A stretch of DNA of 64,000 bases from Candidatus Thiosymbion ectosymbiont of Catanema sp. Cochon2018 (GCA_011392765.1 WYCW01000004.1:884205-948204), one strand, 5' to 3'; positions 44,215-53,324 are shown, numbered from the stretch's first letter. Made by a program: numbers and translations. Notes: generated by a model not told the origin, from the letters alone.

Positions 44215-45144
44215 ATGAAGACATTTCACAACATTAATGTGCCGCATCCGTTCCCCTATCAAGGTAGTAAACGGAGCATTGCGAAGTATATTCTCCCCTA
44301 TTTCCCTTTTAATGTCCGATGCCTGATTGAGCCATTTTGTGGTGCTGGAGCAGTCTCTATTGCTGCTGCTGCCCATGGTCTTGCAAAGCGATTCGCACTG
44401 AATGATCTTAACAAACCTCTAATGGAGTTGTGGATAGAAATTCTAGAACGGCCAGAATTATTGTGTGACGAATATGAAAGGCAATGGCTGGAACAATACC
44501 CAGATAGAAAATCGTATTTTTTCAAGGTACGGGATGAGTTCAATACAACTCATAACCCACATCAGTTGCTTTACCTGCTTGCTCGAATTGTAAAGGGGTC
44601 TGTTAGGTATAGCTCCGATGGCCTATTCAACCAAAGTGCTGATAACCGTCGCTCAGGTATGCGGCCAAACACTATGAGGCAAAACATTTTTGGCGTATCC
44701 GCGCTGTTGGCCAGAAAAACGACTATTTCCGCAGTAGATTTTCGTAAAGCCGTAAAAAAAGCAGAAAATAATGATTTAGTTTATATGGATCCACCCTATC
44801 AAGGAACATCATTTACTAGAGATCATCGCTACTTCAATGGTCTGTCTTATGATGACTTCGTCGATGTCCTTGTGCTTTTGAATGAGAAAAACATCTCCTA
44901 CATAATCAGTTATGATGGTGTTACTGGTAATAAAAATCATGGCAAACTGCTTCCAAATAGTCTTTCCCTACGTCATCTACATATTCATGCCGGTAGGTCG
45001 AGCCAAGCCACGCTTCTTGGTAACAGCCACAAAACCATTGAATCGTTATATTTGTCTTCATCTTTAGTTCATCGTTTGGAAAGCGAGAAATCCGCTAGAA
45101 AGGGCTATGAAGAAAAAGTACAGCAAGAGCTTGTGCTTATATGA
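44215..45144 (+). CDS. D12-class (Dam-like) N6-adenine DNA methyltransferase
   Basis: This 309-aa protein has PFPYQGSKRSIAKYI (residues 12-26), LIEPFCGAGAVSIAA (motif I) and DLVYMDPPYQGTSF (motif IV), the D12/Dam order. It transfers a methyl group to adenine N6. It is markedly AT-rich and overlaps the next gene by ATGA, forming a two-gene restriction-modification unit. No strong ribosome site is evident before the ATG. Confidence 0.92.
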   Translation: MKTFHNINVPHPFPYQGSKRSIAKYILPYFPFNVRCLIEPFCGAGAVSIAAAAHGLAKRFALNDLNKPLMELWIEILERPELLCDEYERQWLEQYPDRKSYFFKVRDEFNTTHNPHQLLYLLARIVKGSVRYSSDGLFNQSADNRRSGMRPNTMRQNIFGVSALLARKTTISAVDFRKAVKKAENNDLVYMDPPYQGTSFTRDHRYFNGLSYDDFVDVLVLLNEKNISYIISYDGVTGNKNHGKLLPNSLSLRHLHIHAGRSSQATLLGNSHKTIESLYLSSSLVHRLESEKSARKGYEEKVQQELVLI

Positions 45145-45875
45145 CAAAGCAGAATTACCCCCCGGAGTTTCTGAAACTGCTCAAGAGCGTTGATGCTAAG
45201 CGCCCTAAAACGGTTATTGACCATATCCTGAAACATGGGCAAATAACAACAGAGGAACTGAAGGACACTTATGGGTATAACCATCCACCCCGCGCGATAA
45301 GGGATGTCCGTGAACAAGGCATTCCTATTAGAACCTTCCGTGTTACTGGGTCTGATGGCAGAAAAATAGCAGCCTATAGGTTCGGCGATCCTTCGGAAGT
45401 GCGTGCTACCCAACTATCTGGCCGCACAGCATTCTCATCAAATCTTAAGGATACTCTGATAGAGGAATACGGACCACGTTGCAATATTTATCTTGAGCCT
45501 TTCCCTGTTAGAGAGTTGCAGATTGATCACAGAGTCCCGTTCGAAATCATCGGGAACAATGGCAACCTTTCTGATGATGTTAGTGAATACATGCTGTTAT
45601 GTGCCTCTGCAAATAGAGCAAAATCATGGAGTTGCGAAAATTGCGCAAACTGGAAAGATAAGTATGTAAATATCTGTCGGTCGTGTTATTGGGCATATCC
45701 AGAATCGTACACGCATATTGCCATGCGAGATGTACGAAGGCTTGATCTCTTATGGTCGGGTGAAGAAGTGACCGAATATGACACGCTTATTGAAGAGGCG
45801 GCCAAGGTGCAGGAAGAAGCGCCAGAATACGTAAAAAATGTACTCCGTAACCATTTCAAACGAAAAAGCAGCTAA
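45141..45875 (+). CDS. HNH-type restriction endonuclease
   Basis: This 244-aa protein has an HNH/beta-beta-alpha-metal core: ELQIDHRVPFEIIGNN, then LLCASANRAKSWSC, with paired cysteines CENCANW and CRSCYW for zinc. The N-terminal half (TVIDHILKHGQITTEELKDT) looks like a winged-helix DNA-binding region. Gene order and overlap with a Dam-like methylase identify it as the cutting partner of a type II system. Recognition sequence unknown. Confidence 0.85.
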   Translation: MTKQNYPPEFLKLLKSVDAKRPKTVIDHILKHGQITTEELKDTYGYNHPPRAIRDVREQGIPIRTFRVTGSDGRKIAAYRFGDPSEVRATQLSGRTAFSSNLKDTLIEEYGPRCNIYLEPFPVRELQIDHRVPFEIIGNNGNLSDDVSEYMLLCASANRAKSWSCENCANWKDKYVNICRSCYWAYPESYTHIAMRDVRRLDLLWSGEEVTEYDTLIEEAAKVQEEAPEYVKNVLRNHFKRKSS

Positions 45876-46034
45876 CAAATAAATGCAACGGGCTTAAGAA
45901 TCGCCGATGGTGGCGAACTGATTCGTGTCTATTCGTGTTCATTCGTGGTTCATACCATTCCGCCACGACTGGTAGCCGGTGACTGGTAGCCGGAAGCTGG
46001 AAACATCAATCAACCTTGAGACACCCGTAAAATC

Positions 46035-47420
46035 ATGCGTTACCTCAGTACCCGCGGTGGGGTCGAGCCGGTCGGTTTCGCCACGGCCGTGATGATGGGT
46101 CTCGGCACCGACGGCGGGTTGCTGCTGCCCGAGACGGTGCCGCGGGTCGGTCCCGACACGCTGCGCGACTGGTCCGGCATAAGCTTCCGGGACCTGGCCG
46201 TGGAGCTCATGACTCCCTTCGTTGCCGATGCCATCCCGCGCACCGATCTGGTCGAGCTGATCGGCCGCTCCTACGCGATCTTCTCCCACCAGGAAGTGAC
46301 GCCGCTGGTGCAAGTCGGAGAACAACGGGTCCTGGAGCTCTTTCATGGCCCTACAGCGGCCTTTAAGGACGTAGCCCTGCAATTCCTCGGAAATGTCTTC
46401 GAGTACCTGCTGGCGAGACATGGCGGCCGGCTGAACATCCTGGGGGCGACCTCCGGGGACACGGGCTCGGCGGCCATCGCCGGAGTGCGCGGCAAGGAGC
46501 GGATCCGGATCTTCATCCTGCACCCCGCGGGCCGGGTCTCGCCGGTCCAGGAGCGGCAGATGACCACGGTGCTGGATGCCAACGTCCACAACATCGCCAT
46601 CCGCGGCACCTTCGACGACGGCCAACGCATCGTCAAGGACCTGTTCAACGACCTGGACTTTAAGCAGCAATACCACCTGGGGGCGATCAACTCCATCAAC
46701 TGGGCCCGCATCCTGGCCCAGATCGTCTACTACTTCTACGCCTGGGGCAGAATGAGTCGGGGCGACCCCGGATTCCGGATCGACTTTGCGGTCCCCACCG
46801 GCAACTTCGGCGACATCTTCGCCGGCTATATGGCCAAGCGCATGGGGTTGCCGATCGACCGGCTCCTGATCGCCACCAACCGCAACGACATCCTGACCCG
46901 ATTCGTCGCCGGCGGTCCCTATGCGGCGGGTACGGTCCATCCGACCCTGAGTCCGGCCATGGACATCCAGATCGCCTCCAATTTCGAGCGCTACCTGTAT
47001 TTTCTGGTGGGTCAGGACCCGGAGACAGTACGCGCCCTGCTCTCGGACCTGGACCGTACCGGGCGTATGGAGGTGACGGCGGAGCAGCGGGCGGCTTTGG
47101 CCGAGGATTTCGATGCCGCGGCCGTGAGCGACGCCCAAACCCTGGACCAGATCCGAGAGACCTACCAGCGCCACGGCTATCTGCTGGATCCCCACACCGC
47201 CGTCGGCGTCCGCGCCGCCCGGCACCGCGCCGACATGGTCTGCCTGGCCACGGCGCACCCGGCCAAGTTCAACGATGCGGTGCACCGAGCCATCGGCATC
47301 CAGGCGCCCCTACCGACCTGCCTGCGCGGGCTGCTGGAAAAAGAGACCCGGTGCACTCTATTGGATGCCACCGAGGAAGCGGTGCGGGATCACATCCGCG
47401 CCACTCTGGCGGCGAGATAA
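46035..47420 (+). CDS. thrC: Threonine synthase
   Basis: This 461-aa PLP enzyme starts MRYLSTRGGVEPVGFATAVM, has ELFHGPTAAFKDVALQFLGN with the PLP lysine, and LGATSGDTGSAAIAGV for phosphate binding. It is the long bacterial/fungal type. It converts O-phosphohomoserine to threonine in the cytoplasm. hom and thrB are not adjacent. The large minus-strand ORF over it is a shadow. Confidence 0.96.
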   Translation: MRYLSTRGGVEPVGFATAVMMGLGTDGGLLLPETVPRVGPDTLRDWSGISFRDLAVELMTPFVADAIPRTDLVELIGRSYAIFSHQEVTPLVQVGEQRVLELFHGPTAAFKDVALQFLGNVFEYLLARHGGRLNILGATSGDTGSAAIAGVRGKERIRIFILHPAGRVSPVQERQMTTVLDANVHNIAIRGTFDDGQRIVKDLFNDLDFKQQYHLGAINSINWARILAQIVYYFYAWGRMSRGDPGFRIDFAVPTGNFGDIFAGYMAKRMGLPIDRLLIATNRNDILTRFVAGGPYAAGTVHPTLSPAMDIQIASNFERYLYFLVGQDPETVRALLSDLDRTGRMEVTAEQRAALAEDFDAAAVSDAQTLDQIRETYQRHGYLLDPHTAVGVRAARHRADMVCLATAHPAKFNDAVHRAIGIQAPLPTCLRGLLEKETRCTLLDATEEAVRDHIRATLAAR

Positions 47421-47461
47421 ATCGACGCTTTGTGGGCCAAATATCGACACACCCTGGAAGT

Positions 47462-48052
47462 AATAAGGCGAGAGACTTCAGGATAGAAACGAAGCAATTC
47501 GCTGAGCAAGGCAACCTGCCGCAGCGCAATCTGAGCGCCGCGCTCTTCCGGCTCGAAGCCAGCCGCACGCCGGCAGAGGTACTGACCATCCTCCATGCCT
47601 TGGTCGAGTGGCTCGTGGCACCGGAGCAAACCGGCCTGCGGCGGGCCTTTACTGTCTGGCTCAACCGGGTTTTTCTCCCCAAGCGACTTCCGGGCGTAGA
47701 ATTCGAGTCACTGACCGATTTGCACGAGGTACATGACATGTTGAGCAATCGCGTAGAAAGCTGGACGGACCAGTGGAAACGCCAGGGACTGGAGCAGGGC
47801 CTGGAACGGGGCCTGGAGCAGGGCTTGGAACAAGGCCGCCAGGAAACACGCCACCTGCTTACCCGCCAAACCCGTCGCCGCTTCGGTCCGACGGTCGCCA
47901 CCCAGGCCGAACCGCTCTTGACGGCAATTTCCGACCCCCTGCGGCTGGAGGATCTCGGTGATGCACTTCTCTCCTGCCCTGATGGAACCGCTTGGCTGCG
48001 TGTCCTGCGTCAAGCACAGTCCCTACCCACCGCCCGCGACGAGCGCCCATAA
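47462..48052 (+). pseudogene. C-terminal remnant of an Rpn/PD-(D/E)xK transposase-like protein
   Basis: The readable part, from ARDFRIETKQFAEQGNLPQR to the end, has the acidic-repeat GLEQGLERGLEQGLEQG linker and a DUF4351-like tail (LTRQTRRRFGPTVATQAEPL) found at the C-terminus of recombination-promoting nuclease/transposase proteins. The N-terminal nuclease domain and a proper start are missing; the track start lies inside thrC. I treat it as a 5'-truncated gene. Confidence 0.65.
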
Positions 48053-48063
48053 CCGACATCCGT

Positions 48064-48140
48064 TTGTTCCCACGCCCCGAAGACTGTGAAACTACCACTG
48101 GATTTTCAGAGCGCCAGGGACAGGGAAACATGATTTCCCC
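48064..48140. repeat. Partial copy of the 9973 inverted-arm element
   Basis: GTTCCCACGCCCCGAAGACT, then TTTTCAGAGCGCCAGGGACA, resembles 9973-10060. Confidence 0.6.
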
Positions 48141-48174
48141 GATCCGGACCATAAATCTTTCTCTTTCAGTCCCT

Positions 48175-49737
48175 ATGTCAACAACCCCCAGCATCGAGAT
48201 CCTCGACACCACCCTGCGGGACGGCGAGCAGACCCACGGGGTATCCTTCTCCCCGGCGGAGAAGACCAACATCGGCAAGATGCTCTTGGAGCTGGTGCGG
48301 GTGGACCGGATCGAAGTGGCCTCCGCCCGGGTGTCCAGGGGCGAGATCGAGGCCGTAGCCGGCATCGTCGACTGGGCGCAGGAAGCAGGACTGGCCGACC
48401 GGGTAGAAGTGCTCGGATTCATCGATCATGGAAAGAGCGTGGACTGGATCCTCGAGGCCGGTGGGCAGGTAATCAACCTGCTGGCCAAAGGCAGCGAGAA
48501 GCACTGCCGGCACCAGCTCGGCAAGACCCTGGACGAGCACCTGCACGACCTGCGCGTGAATATCGAGCTCGCCCGCGAGAAGGGCCTGGCCGTCAACCTC
48601 TACCTGGAGGACTGGTCGAACGGCTACCGCGACAATCCAGACTATGTCTACCAGTTGGTGGACCGGCTCGCCGACACGGGCGTCGGCCACTTCATGCTCC
48701 CGGACACCTTGGGCGTCATGACCCCGGACCGGGTTTCCAGCGCCCTGACGGACATGATCCGGCGCTTTCCCCACCTCGAGTTCGACTTCCATCCCCACAA
48801 CGACTATGGATTGGCCACGGCCAACGTGATCGCGGCCACCCAGGCAGGTGCGGCGGCGGTCCATTGCACCGTCAATTGCCTGGGGGAACGGGCCGGGAAC
48901 GCCTCCCTGGCGGAGGTCGTGGTCAATCTGCGTGACCAGCTCGGGTTGGACTTGAGGATCGACGAGACCCACCTGGTTCGGGTCAGCGAACTGATCGAAC
49001 ACTTCTCGGGCAAGCGCACCGCCAACAACACCCCCATCGTGGGCGAGGACGTCTTCACCCAGACCGCAGGCATTCATGCCGACGGCGACCACAAGGCCAG
49101 CCTCTACCATACCCGGCTGAGCCCGGAGCGCTTTGAACGCAGGCGTCGCTACGCCCTGGGCAAGCTCGCGGGCAAGGCCTCCCTGCTCAAGAACCTGGAA
49201 CGCCTCGATATCAGCCTCTCGGAGGAAGACCAGCGCAAGGTGCTCCAGAGGGTCATAGAGCTCGGGGACTCCAAGAAGAGCATCACCAGCGATGACCTGC
49301 CCTTCATCATCGCCGAGGTCCTCGAAGGCAAGGACTACAACCATGTGGAGCTGCTCTCATGCACCGTCACCAGCAGCCTGGGCCAGCAATCTATCGCCAA
49401 TATTCGTCTCCGGCTGCAGGGCGAGGACTTGACCGCCGACGGCAGCGGCAATGGCGGTTTCGATGCCTTCGCTGTGGCGATTGCCAAGATCTGGAAGAAA
49501 AAGGGATTTACCCCACCCAAACTGTTGGATTATGAGGTGCGGATCCCCAAGGGCGGCTCCTCCGACGCCCTGACCGAGTGCATCATCACTTGGCGGATTG
49601 GCGAGACCGGCGAGGTCCGCACCCGTGGTGTGCACGGCGATCAAGTGTTCGCGGCCATCAATGCCACCCTGCGGGTGCTGAACCTGCAGATACAACGGTC
49701 CCTGCAGCAGTCACGGTCCACCGACCCCGTTGCCTGA
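48175..49737 (+). CDS. LeuA-type 2-isopropylmalate/citramalate synthase family enzyme
   Basis: This 520-aa protein has the aldolase barrel motif LDTTLRDGEQTHGVSFSPAE, FHPHNDYGLATANVIAA with the metal His pair and NCLGERAGNASLAEVVV, then GIHADGDHKASLYH and a LeuA-like regulatory domain (NIRLRLQGEDLTADGSGNGG). It condenses acetyl-CoA with a 2-oxoacid. The divergent ASARVSRGEIEAV segment differs from canonical LeuA, so 2-isopropylmalate is the default guess but citramalate is possible. Other leu genes are not nearby. The start MSTTPSIEIL is preferred to the upstream ATG codons. Confidence 0.85.
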   Translation: MSTTPSIEILDTTLRDGEQTHGVSFSPAEKTNIGKMLLELVRVDRIEVASARVSRGEIEAVAGIVDWAQEAGLADRVEVLGFIDHGKSVDWILEAGGQVINLLAKGSEKHCRHQLGKTLDEHLHDLRVNIELAREKGLAVNLYLEDWSNGYRDNPDYVYQLVDRLADTGVGHFMLPDTLGVMTPDRVSSALTDMIRRFPHLEFDFHPHNDYGLATANVIAATQAGAAAVHCTVNCLGERAGNASLAEVVVNLRDQLGLDLRIDETHLVRVSELIEHFSGKRTANNTPIVGEDVFTQTAGIHADGDHKASLYHTRLSPERFERRRRYALGKLAGKASLLKNLERLDISLSEEDQRKVLQRVIELGDSKKSITSDDLPFIIAEVLEGKDYNHVELLSCTVTSSLGQQSIANIRLRLQGEDLTADGSGNGGFDAFAVAIAKIWKKKGFTPPKLLDYEVRIPKGGSSDALTECIITWRIGETGEVRTRGVHGDQVFAAINATLRVLNLQIQRSLQQSRSTDPVA

Positions 49738-49889
49738 TGCGGCGCCTTGTCTGCGCTTGTGTTTTGCACGTCCCAGCAGGGCGAGCGCGTATAAATTTCT
49801 TTTCGATCAAGAAATTGCTTCCGGTTTCCAGTCGCCGGCACGAGGTTGGGCAAAGGTGTAGGATGTGGTGAGCGCGGTTGATCGTTCAG

Positions 49890-50036
49890 GATGGCATCAC
49901 GAGGAGGCGCGAACCGCATCTTTGGACGGTGGTGTGTCCGACATCTGTCCACTGAGTCCATGTTGCCCATAGTGGTTGCCTCGAAGCTTGCGGTTCCCAC
50001 CATGGACCACATGGACTGAGTGGACAACATGGACGC
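49890..50036. repeat. Inverted copy of the 19.5-19.7 kb word block
   Basis: TGTCCACTGAGTCCATGTTG, CCTCGAAGCTTGCGGTTCCC and ATGGACCACATGGACTGAGT repeat the 19.5-19.7 kb block in reverse. No gene in 49738-50306. Confidence 0.7.
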
Positions 50037-50051
50037 GGAGCCTCGCTGGTT

Positions 50052-50079
50052 TTGATCGCCTCCGAATCTTCTGTATACT
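50052..50079 (+). promoter_or_regulatory. Sigma-70 promoter of the rpsF operon with long leader
   Basis: TTGATC, 16-bp spacer and TATACT. This would give a leader of about 220 nt before rpsF, including the hairpin GGGGCTTGAAAAGCCCC. S6:S18 complexes bind such leaders in other bacteria; regulation here is inferred. Confidence 0.6.
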
Positions 50080-50306
50080 TATTCGTTCAGCTGAAAGGGG
50101 GCTTGAAAAGCCCCGCCGTGGGATTTTTCGATGCTCGAAGCCGAAAGCGTACTTCTGACTTGTTTCATCCCAATCAGTGACCGATTGAAGAGGGGGACAT
50201 CTCTACCCTACGCGGGTATCTCCGATTTTTCGAGGGTGCCCTGAAGTCAAATAACTCCTTGCCTTACCGCGGCGGCGGGAGGCTAATCGAGCCGAAAGGA
50301 GCTTTC

Positions 50307-50714
50307 ATGCGACACTACGAAGTGGTTTTTCTGGTGCATCCCGGCCAGAGCGAGCAAGTGCCCGCCATGATCGAGCGTTACCGGAGCAATCTCGAAGAAC
50401 GCGGCGGTATCATCCATCGCCTGGAGGACTGGGGGCGACGCCAGCTCGCCTATCCGATCAACAAAGTCCACAAGGCCCATTACGTCCTGATGAACCTCGA
50501 GTGCGATCAGGAGGCGCTGGACGAGCTCGAGCGGGCGTTCCGTTTCAACGATGCAGTGCTGCGCAACCTGATCGTGCGCCGGGAGCGAGCCGTTACCGAG
50601 GCATCACCCCTGGCCAAGTCGGCGGAGGAGCGGGAGCAGTCCGAGGGTTCTTCCGGCAAGGAGCCGAAGGCGCGCGAGCGCGAGGCTAGGGTGCAGGATA
50701 GGGTAGAGGACTAA
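50307..50714 (+). CDS. rpsF: 30S ribosomal protein S6
   Basis: This 135-aa protein starts [20 protein letters not shown] and has [20 protein letters not shown], the S6 core. AAAGGAGC precedes the ATG; the track start lies 16 codons upstream of it. The C-terminal 30 residues are charged and disordered, as in proteobacterial S6 that can be glutamylated. First gene of the S6-S18 unit. Confidence 0.97.
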   Translation: MRHYEVVFLVHPGQSEQVPAMIERYRSNLEERGGIIHRLEDWGRRQLAYPINKVHKAHYVLMNLECDQEALDELERAFRFNDAVLRNLIVRRERAVTEASPLAKSAEEREQSEGSSGKEPKAREREARVQDRVED

Positions 50715-50729
50715 GGGTCGGAGGTTTTC

Positions 50730-50954
50730 ATGTCGCGTTTTTTTCGCCGCAAGCGTTATTGCCAATTTACCGCCGAGGGTATTACCGAAATCGACTACAA
50801 GGACCTGAACATGCTCAAGTCCTACATCAGCGAGTCCGGTAAGATCGTGCCCAGTCGCATAACCGGCACCTCGGCCAAGTATCAGCGCCAACTGACCCAG
50901 GCCATCAAGCGGGCACGTTACCTGGCCCTGCTGCCTTATACTGACGGTCACTGA
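50730..50954 (+). CDS. rpsR: 30S ribosomal protein S18
   Basis: This 74-aa protein has [39 protein letters not shown] and [14 protein letters not shown]. It binds S6 in the small-subunit platform. It starts 15 bases after rpsF. No priB lies between them. Confidence 0.97.
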   Translation: MSRFFRRKRYCQFTAEGITEIDYKDLNMLKSYISESGKIVPSRITGTSAKYQRQLTQAIKRARYLALLPYTDGH

Positions 50955-50967
50955 TTTTCAGGTCCGC

Positions 50968-51045
50968 ACATGAATGCAAATAAACACAAATAAGGCAAAT
51001 TGTTTTGTTTTTAATTTGCGTCCATTCGCGTTCATTTGCGGACTG
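50968..51045. repeat. GCAAAT/ATTTGC palindromic word between rpsR and the DUF2232 gene
   Basis: GCACATGAATGCAAATAAAC is mirrored by GCGTTCATTTGCGG around a poly-T loop. Related words lie at 18.05, 53.16 and 56.87 kb. Confidence 0.75.
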
Positions 51046-51088
51046 AAATCGTGTTTCCGTTACCGAATTCTTAACAAGGCGGTATTCG

Positions 51089-52000
51089 GTGCAGTCGCTG
51101 GCGAGCTTTGCCATGCGTGGCCGCTCCCAGGCCGCGTTGGTTGTGGCGGCGTCCGCCGTGTTGTCGCTTCTCTTGCCCCTGGTCGGATTGATCAGCTCGG
51201 CGACCGTTGCGCTGGTGACGCTGCGCAAGGGTGCCGGCGAAGGCCTGTTCGTGACCGCCTTTGCCGGGCTCGCCGGCGGATTGCTGACCTTTGCCGTCCT
51301 GGGAAGACCACTGCTGGCCATCGGTTTCGTACTGATCCTGTGGCTGCCGCTCTGGGTATTGGGGGTGGTGCTGCGCCGGACTCGGTCGCTGGCGCTGACG
51401 GTTCAGTTGGCCGCCTTGTCCGGCTTGCTGATCCTGGTGGGAATTCGCCTGCTGACGGCGGACCCGACTGTCTCTTGGATGGAACTGCTGGAGCCGCTAC
51501 GCCGGGGTCTGGTCGAGGGCAACGTTATTGAGGCCACTGAAAGCGAGCAGATGATGGCCCAGATCGCTCGCTGGATGACAGGCGCGTTCGCCACGGCTTT
51601 CTACTTCCAGCTCCTGCTGGCCCTGTTCATCGGGCGTTGGTGGCAGGCGTTGCTCTACAACCCGGGCGGTTTCGGTGCCGAGTTTCGCGCCTTTCGGGTA
51701 CGCTCCGAGGTGGGTTACGCGGCCCTGGGGCTGGCAATCGTGGTCCTGCTGCTGGACGAGGCCATGTGGGCGGCCGAGCTCTTGCTGCTGGCGGTGCCCC
51801 TGTTCTTTCTGCAGGGCGTGGCGATTGTGCATAGCCTGGTTCATGCCTATTCCCTGCATCGTGGATGGCTGATCGGATTCTACGTGTTGCTGTTGCTGAT
51901 CGCGCCCCACGCCGAGATCTTGGTTGCCGGGGTCGGCTTCCTGGATAGCTGGGTCGATCTGCGGGCACGGGTCGCTGCCCGAAAAGGGGGCCAAGACTAG
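51089..52000 (+). CDS. DUF2232 membrane protein
   Basis: This 303-aa protein has about seven to eight transmembrane segments (LVVAASAVLSLLLPLVGLIS, AIGFVLILWLPLWVLGVVL, ELLLLAVPLFFLQGVAIVHS). DUF2232 (YybS-like) genes regularly sit between rpsR and rplI in gammaproteobacteria; function unknown. The start is GTG. Its TAG stop is the CTAG that begins a chain of repeat modules. Confidence 0.88.
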   Translation: MQSLASFAMRGRSQAALVVAASAVLSLLLPLVGLISSATVALVTLRKGAGEGLFVTAFAGLAGGLLTFAVLGRPLLAIGFVLILWLPLWVLGVVLRRTRSLALTVQLAALSGLLILVGIRLLTADPTVSWMELLEPLRRGLVEGNVIEATESEQMMAQIARWMTGAFATAFYFQLLLALFIGRWWQALLYNPGGFGAEFRAFRVRSEVGYAALGLAIVVLLLDEAMWAAELLLLAVPLFFLQGVAIVHSLVHAYSLHRGWLIGFYVLLLLIAPHAEILVAGVGFLDSWVDLRARVAARKGGQD

Positions 52001-52214
52001 CGAGGCTTCGCCTCAGACCGACGAGGCGTGACCAACCGCACCGAAGAACCACGGATGAACACGGATAAACACGGATTGTGATCCGTGTTTATCCGTGTCT
52101 GCCTCCGTGGTTCAAAGGATTTGCGATTCCTGCCCAACAAGAGGCAGAACTATTTTTATGCAGCGCACAAACTTGACTCATTTGTAAAGATGTGGGTCCC
52201 TCAAGGGACTCTAG
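51997..52214. repeat. YTAR module on the DUF2232 stop codon
   Basis: A CGAGGC-family copy with the GAACCACGGATGAACACGGA palindrome, nearly the same as 12705-12924; CTAG to CTAG. Confidence 0.8.
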
Positions 52215-52380
52215 CGAGGCTGCGCCTCAGACCGACGAGTCGCTATGGACAAGAACCACGAATGCACACGAATCGACACGAATTGTGATTTGTGTTTATT
52301 CGTGTCCATTCGTGGTTTGTCGATCGTGCACACAAAACTCGACTCATTTGCAAAAGTTCGAGGCAGTCTAGGAATCCTAG
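52211..52380. repeat. YTAR module with ATTCGTGG palindrome
   Basis: CTAGCGAGGCTGCGCCTCAG leads into GAACCACGAATGCACACGAA mirrored by TTCGTGTCCATTCGTGGTT; ends at CTAG 52377. Confidence 0.75.
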
Positions 52381-52531
52381 GGAGCGTTCTCAATCGAGCC
52401 AAATCCACGTAGCGCAGGCGTCCCGCCTGCCGGAACGCGGGGCCTCACCCGCGGGTGCAGGCGAGACGCCTGCGCTATGTACCTGTCGTTGATTTTTGCG
52501 ATGACCCAGATCAATTGAGAACGTCCTCTAG
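52377..52531. mobile_element. YTAR module: GGGGGCG-family MITE
   Basis: CTAGGGAGCGTTCTCAATCG to GATCAATTGAGAACGTCCTC before CTAG; the interior is the GTAGCGCAGGCGTCCCGCCTGC hairpin. Confidence 0.85.
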
Positions 52532-52566
52532 TACACCTGCGTATAAAATCTGGAAACAACATTTAA

Positions 52567-52624
52567 GAACCACGAATGAACATGAATCCTCATTCGTGTA
52601 AATTCGTGTCCATTCGTGGTTCAA
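52567..52624. repeat. GAACCACGAAT/ATTCGTGGTTC palindromic word before rplI
   Basis: GAACCACGAATGAACATGAA is mirrored by TTCGTGTCCATTCGTGGTTC. It lies in the leader of rplI. Confidence 0.8.
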
Positions 52625-52680
52625 GATGAGAGTTGCTTGCATTGATGTTTCCGTGCTGCAATCGCTATGGGGGTACCCAA

Positions 52681-53130
52681 GTGGAAGTGATTCTGTTGAA
52701 AAAGGTTGGCCACCTGGGCAACCTGGGAGAAAAGGTCTCGGTGCGCGCCGGTTACGGTCGTAACTATCTGATCCCATCGGGCTTTGCGGTGCCGGCGACC
52801 GCGGCCAATCTGGAGTCGTTCGAAGCCCGGCGTGCCGAGTTGGAACGGGCGGCTATGGAAAGCCTGGCCGCGGCCGTGTCCCGCCAAGAGCGGCTCGAGA
52901 GTCTGACCGTAAAGGTAGCGCGTAAGGCCGGCGACGAGGGCAAGCTGTTCGGCTCCGTCGGTACCCAGGACATCGCCGTCGCGGTGCAGGAGATGGGGAT
53001 AGCACTGGAGCGGCAAGAGGTTCGCCTCCCCGAAGGCCCATTCCGCGCCACTGGCGAGTACGAAGTAACACTCCACCTCCATGCGGATATAGACGCCACC
53101 ATCAGACTCCAGGTCATCCCCGAGAAGTGA
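52681..53130 (+). CDS. rplI: 50S ribosomal protein L9
   Basis: The 149-aa product starts at GTG and reads MEVILLKKVGHLGNLGEKVS VRAGYGRNYLIP, the L9 signature, with the connecting helix and a C-terminal domain ending TIRLQVIPEK. A GGGGGT box precedes it. The track start 16 codons upstream crosses a palindrome and is not used. It follows rpsF-rpsR-DUF2232 but is now separated by 680 bases of repeats. Confidence 0.97.
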   Translation: MEVILLKKVGHLGNLGEKVSVRAGYGRNYLIPSGFAVPATAANLESFEARRAELERAAMESLAAAVSRQERLESLTVKVARKAGDEGKLFGSVGTQDIAVAVQEMGIALERQEVRLPEGPFRATGEYEVTLHLHADIDATIRLQVIPEK

Positions 53131-53157
53131 CCCTATAATCGTTTAGCCCCCTTTTTT

Positions 53158-53216
53158 AGCCGCAAATAAACGCAAATCGGAGCCGATCCAATTTGCGTCC
53201 ATTTGCGTTTAGGGCA
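53158..53216. repeat. GCAAAT/ATTTGC palindromic word after rplI
   Basis: CCGCAAATAAACGCAAATCG is mirrored by AATTTGCGTCCATTTGCGTT. Confidence 0.75.
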
Positions 53217-53324
53217 CTTTGAAAAATGCGATTTCCGTCAACGGCACGCATGAATAATCAATGGCTTAGAGTCGCTTAATTGGTGAAAACGCCTATTTTT
53301 CAAGGTGCCCTTTATTTGCGGCAA

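Noticed and set aside
45939-47285. 448-aa minus-strand ORF
   Set aside because: Antisense shadow of thrC.
48178-49344. 388-aa minus-strand ORF
   Set aside because: Antisense shadow of the LeuA-type gene.
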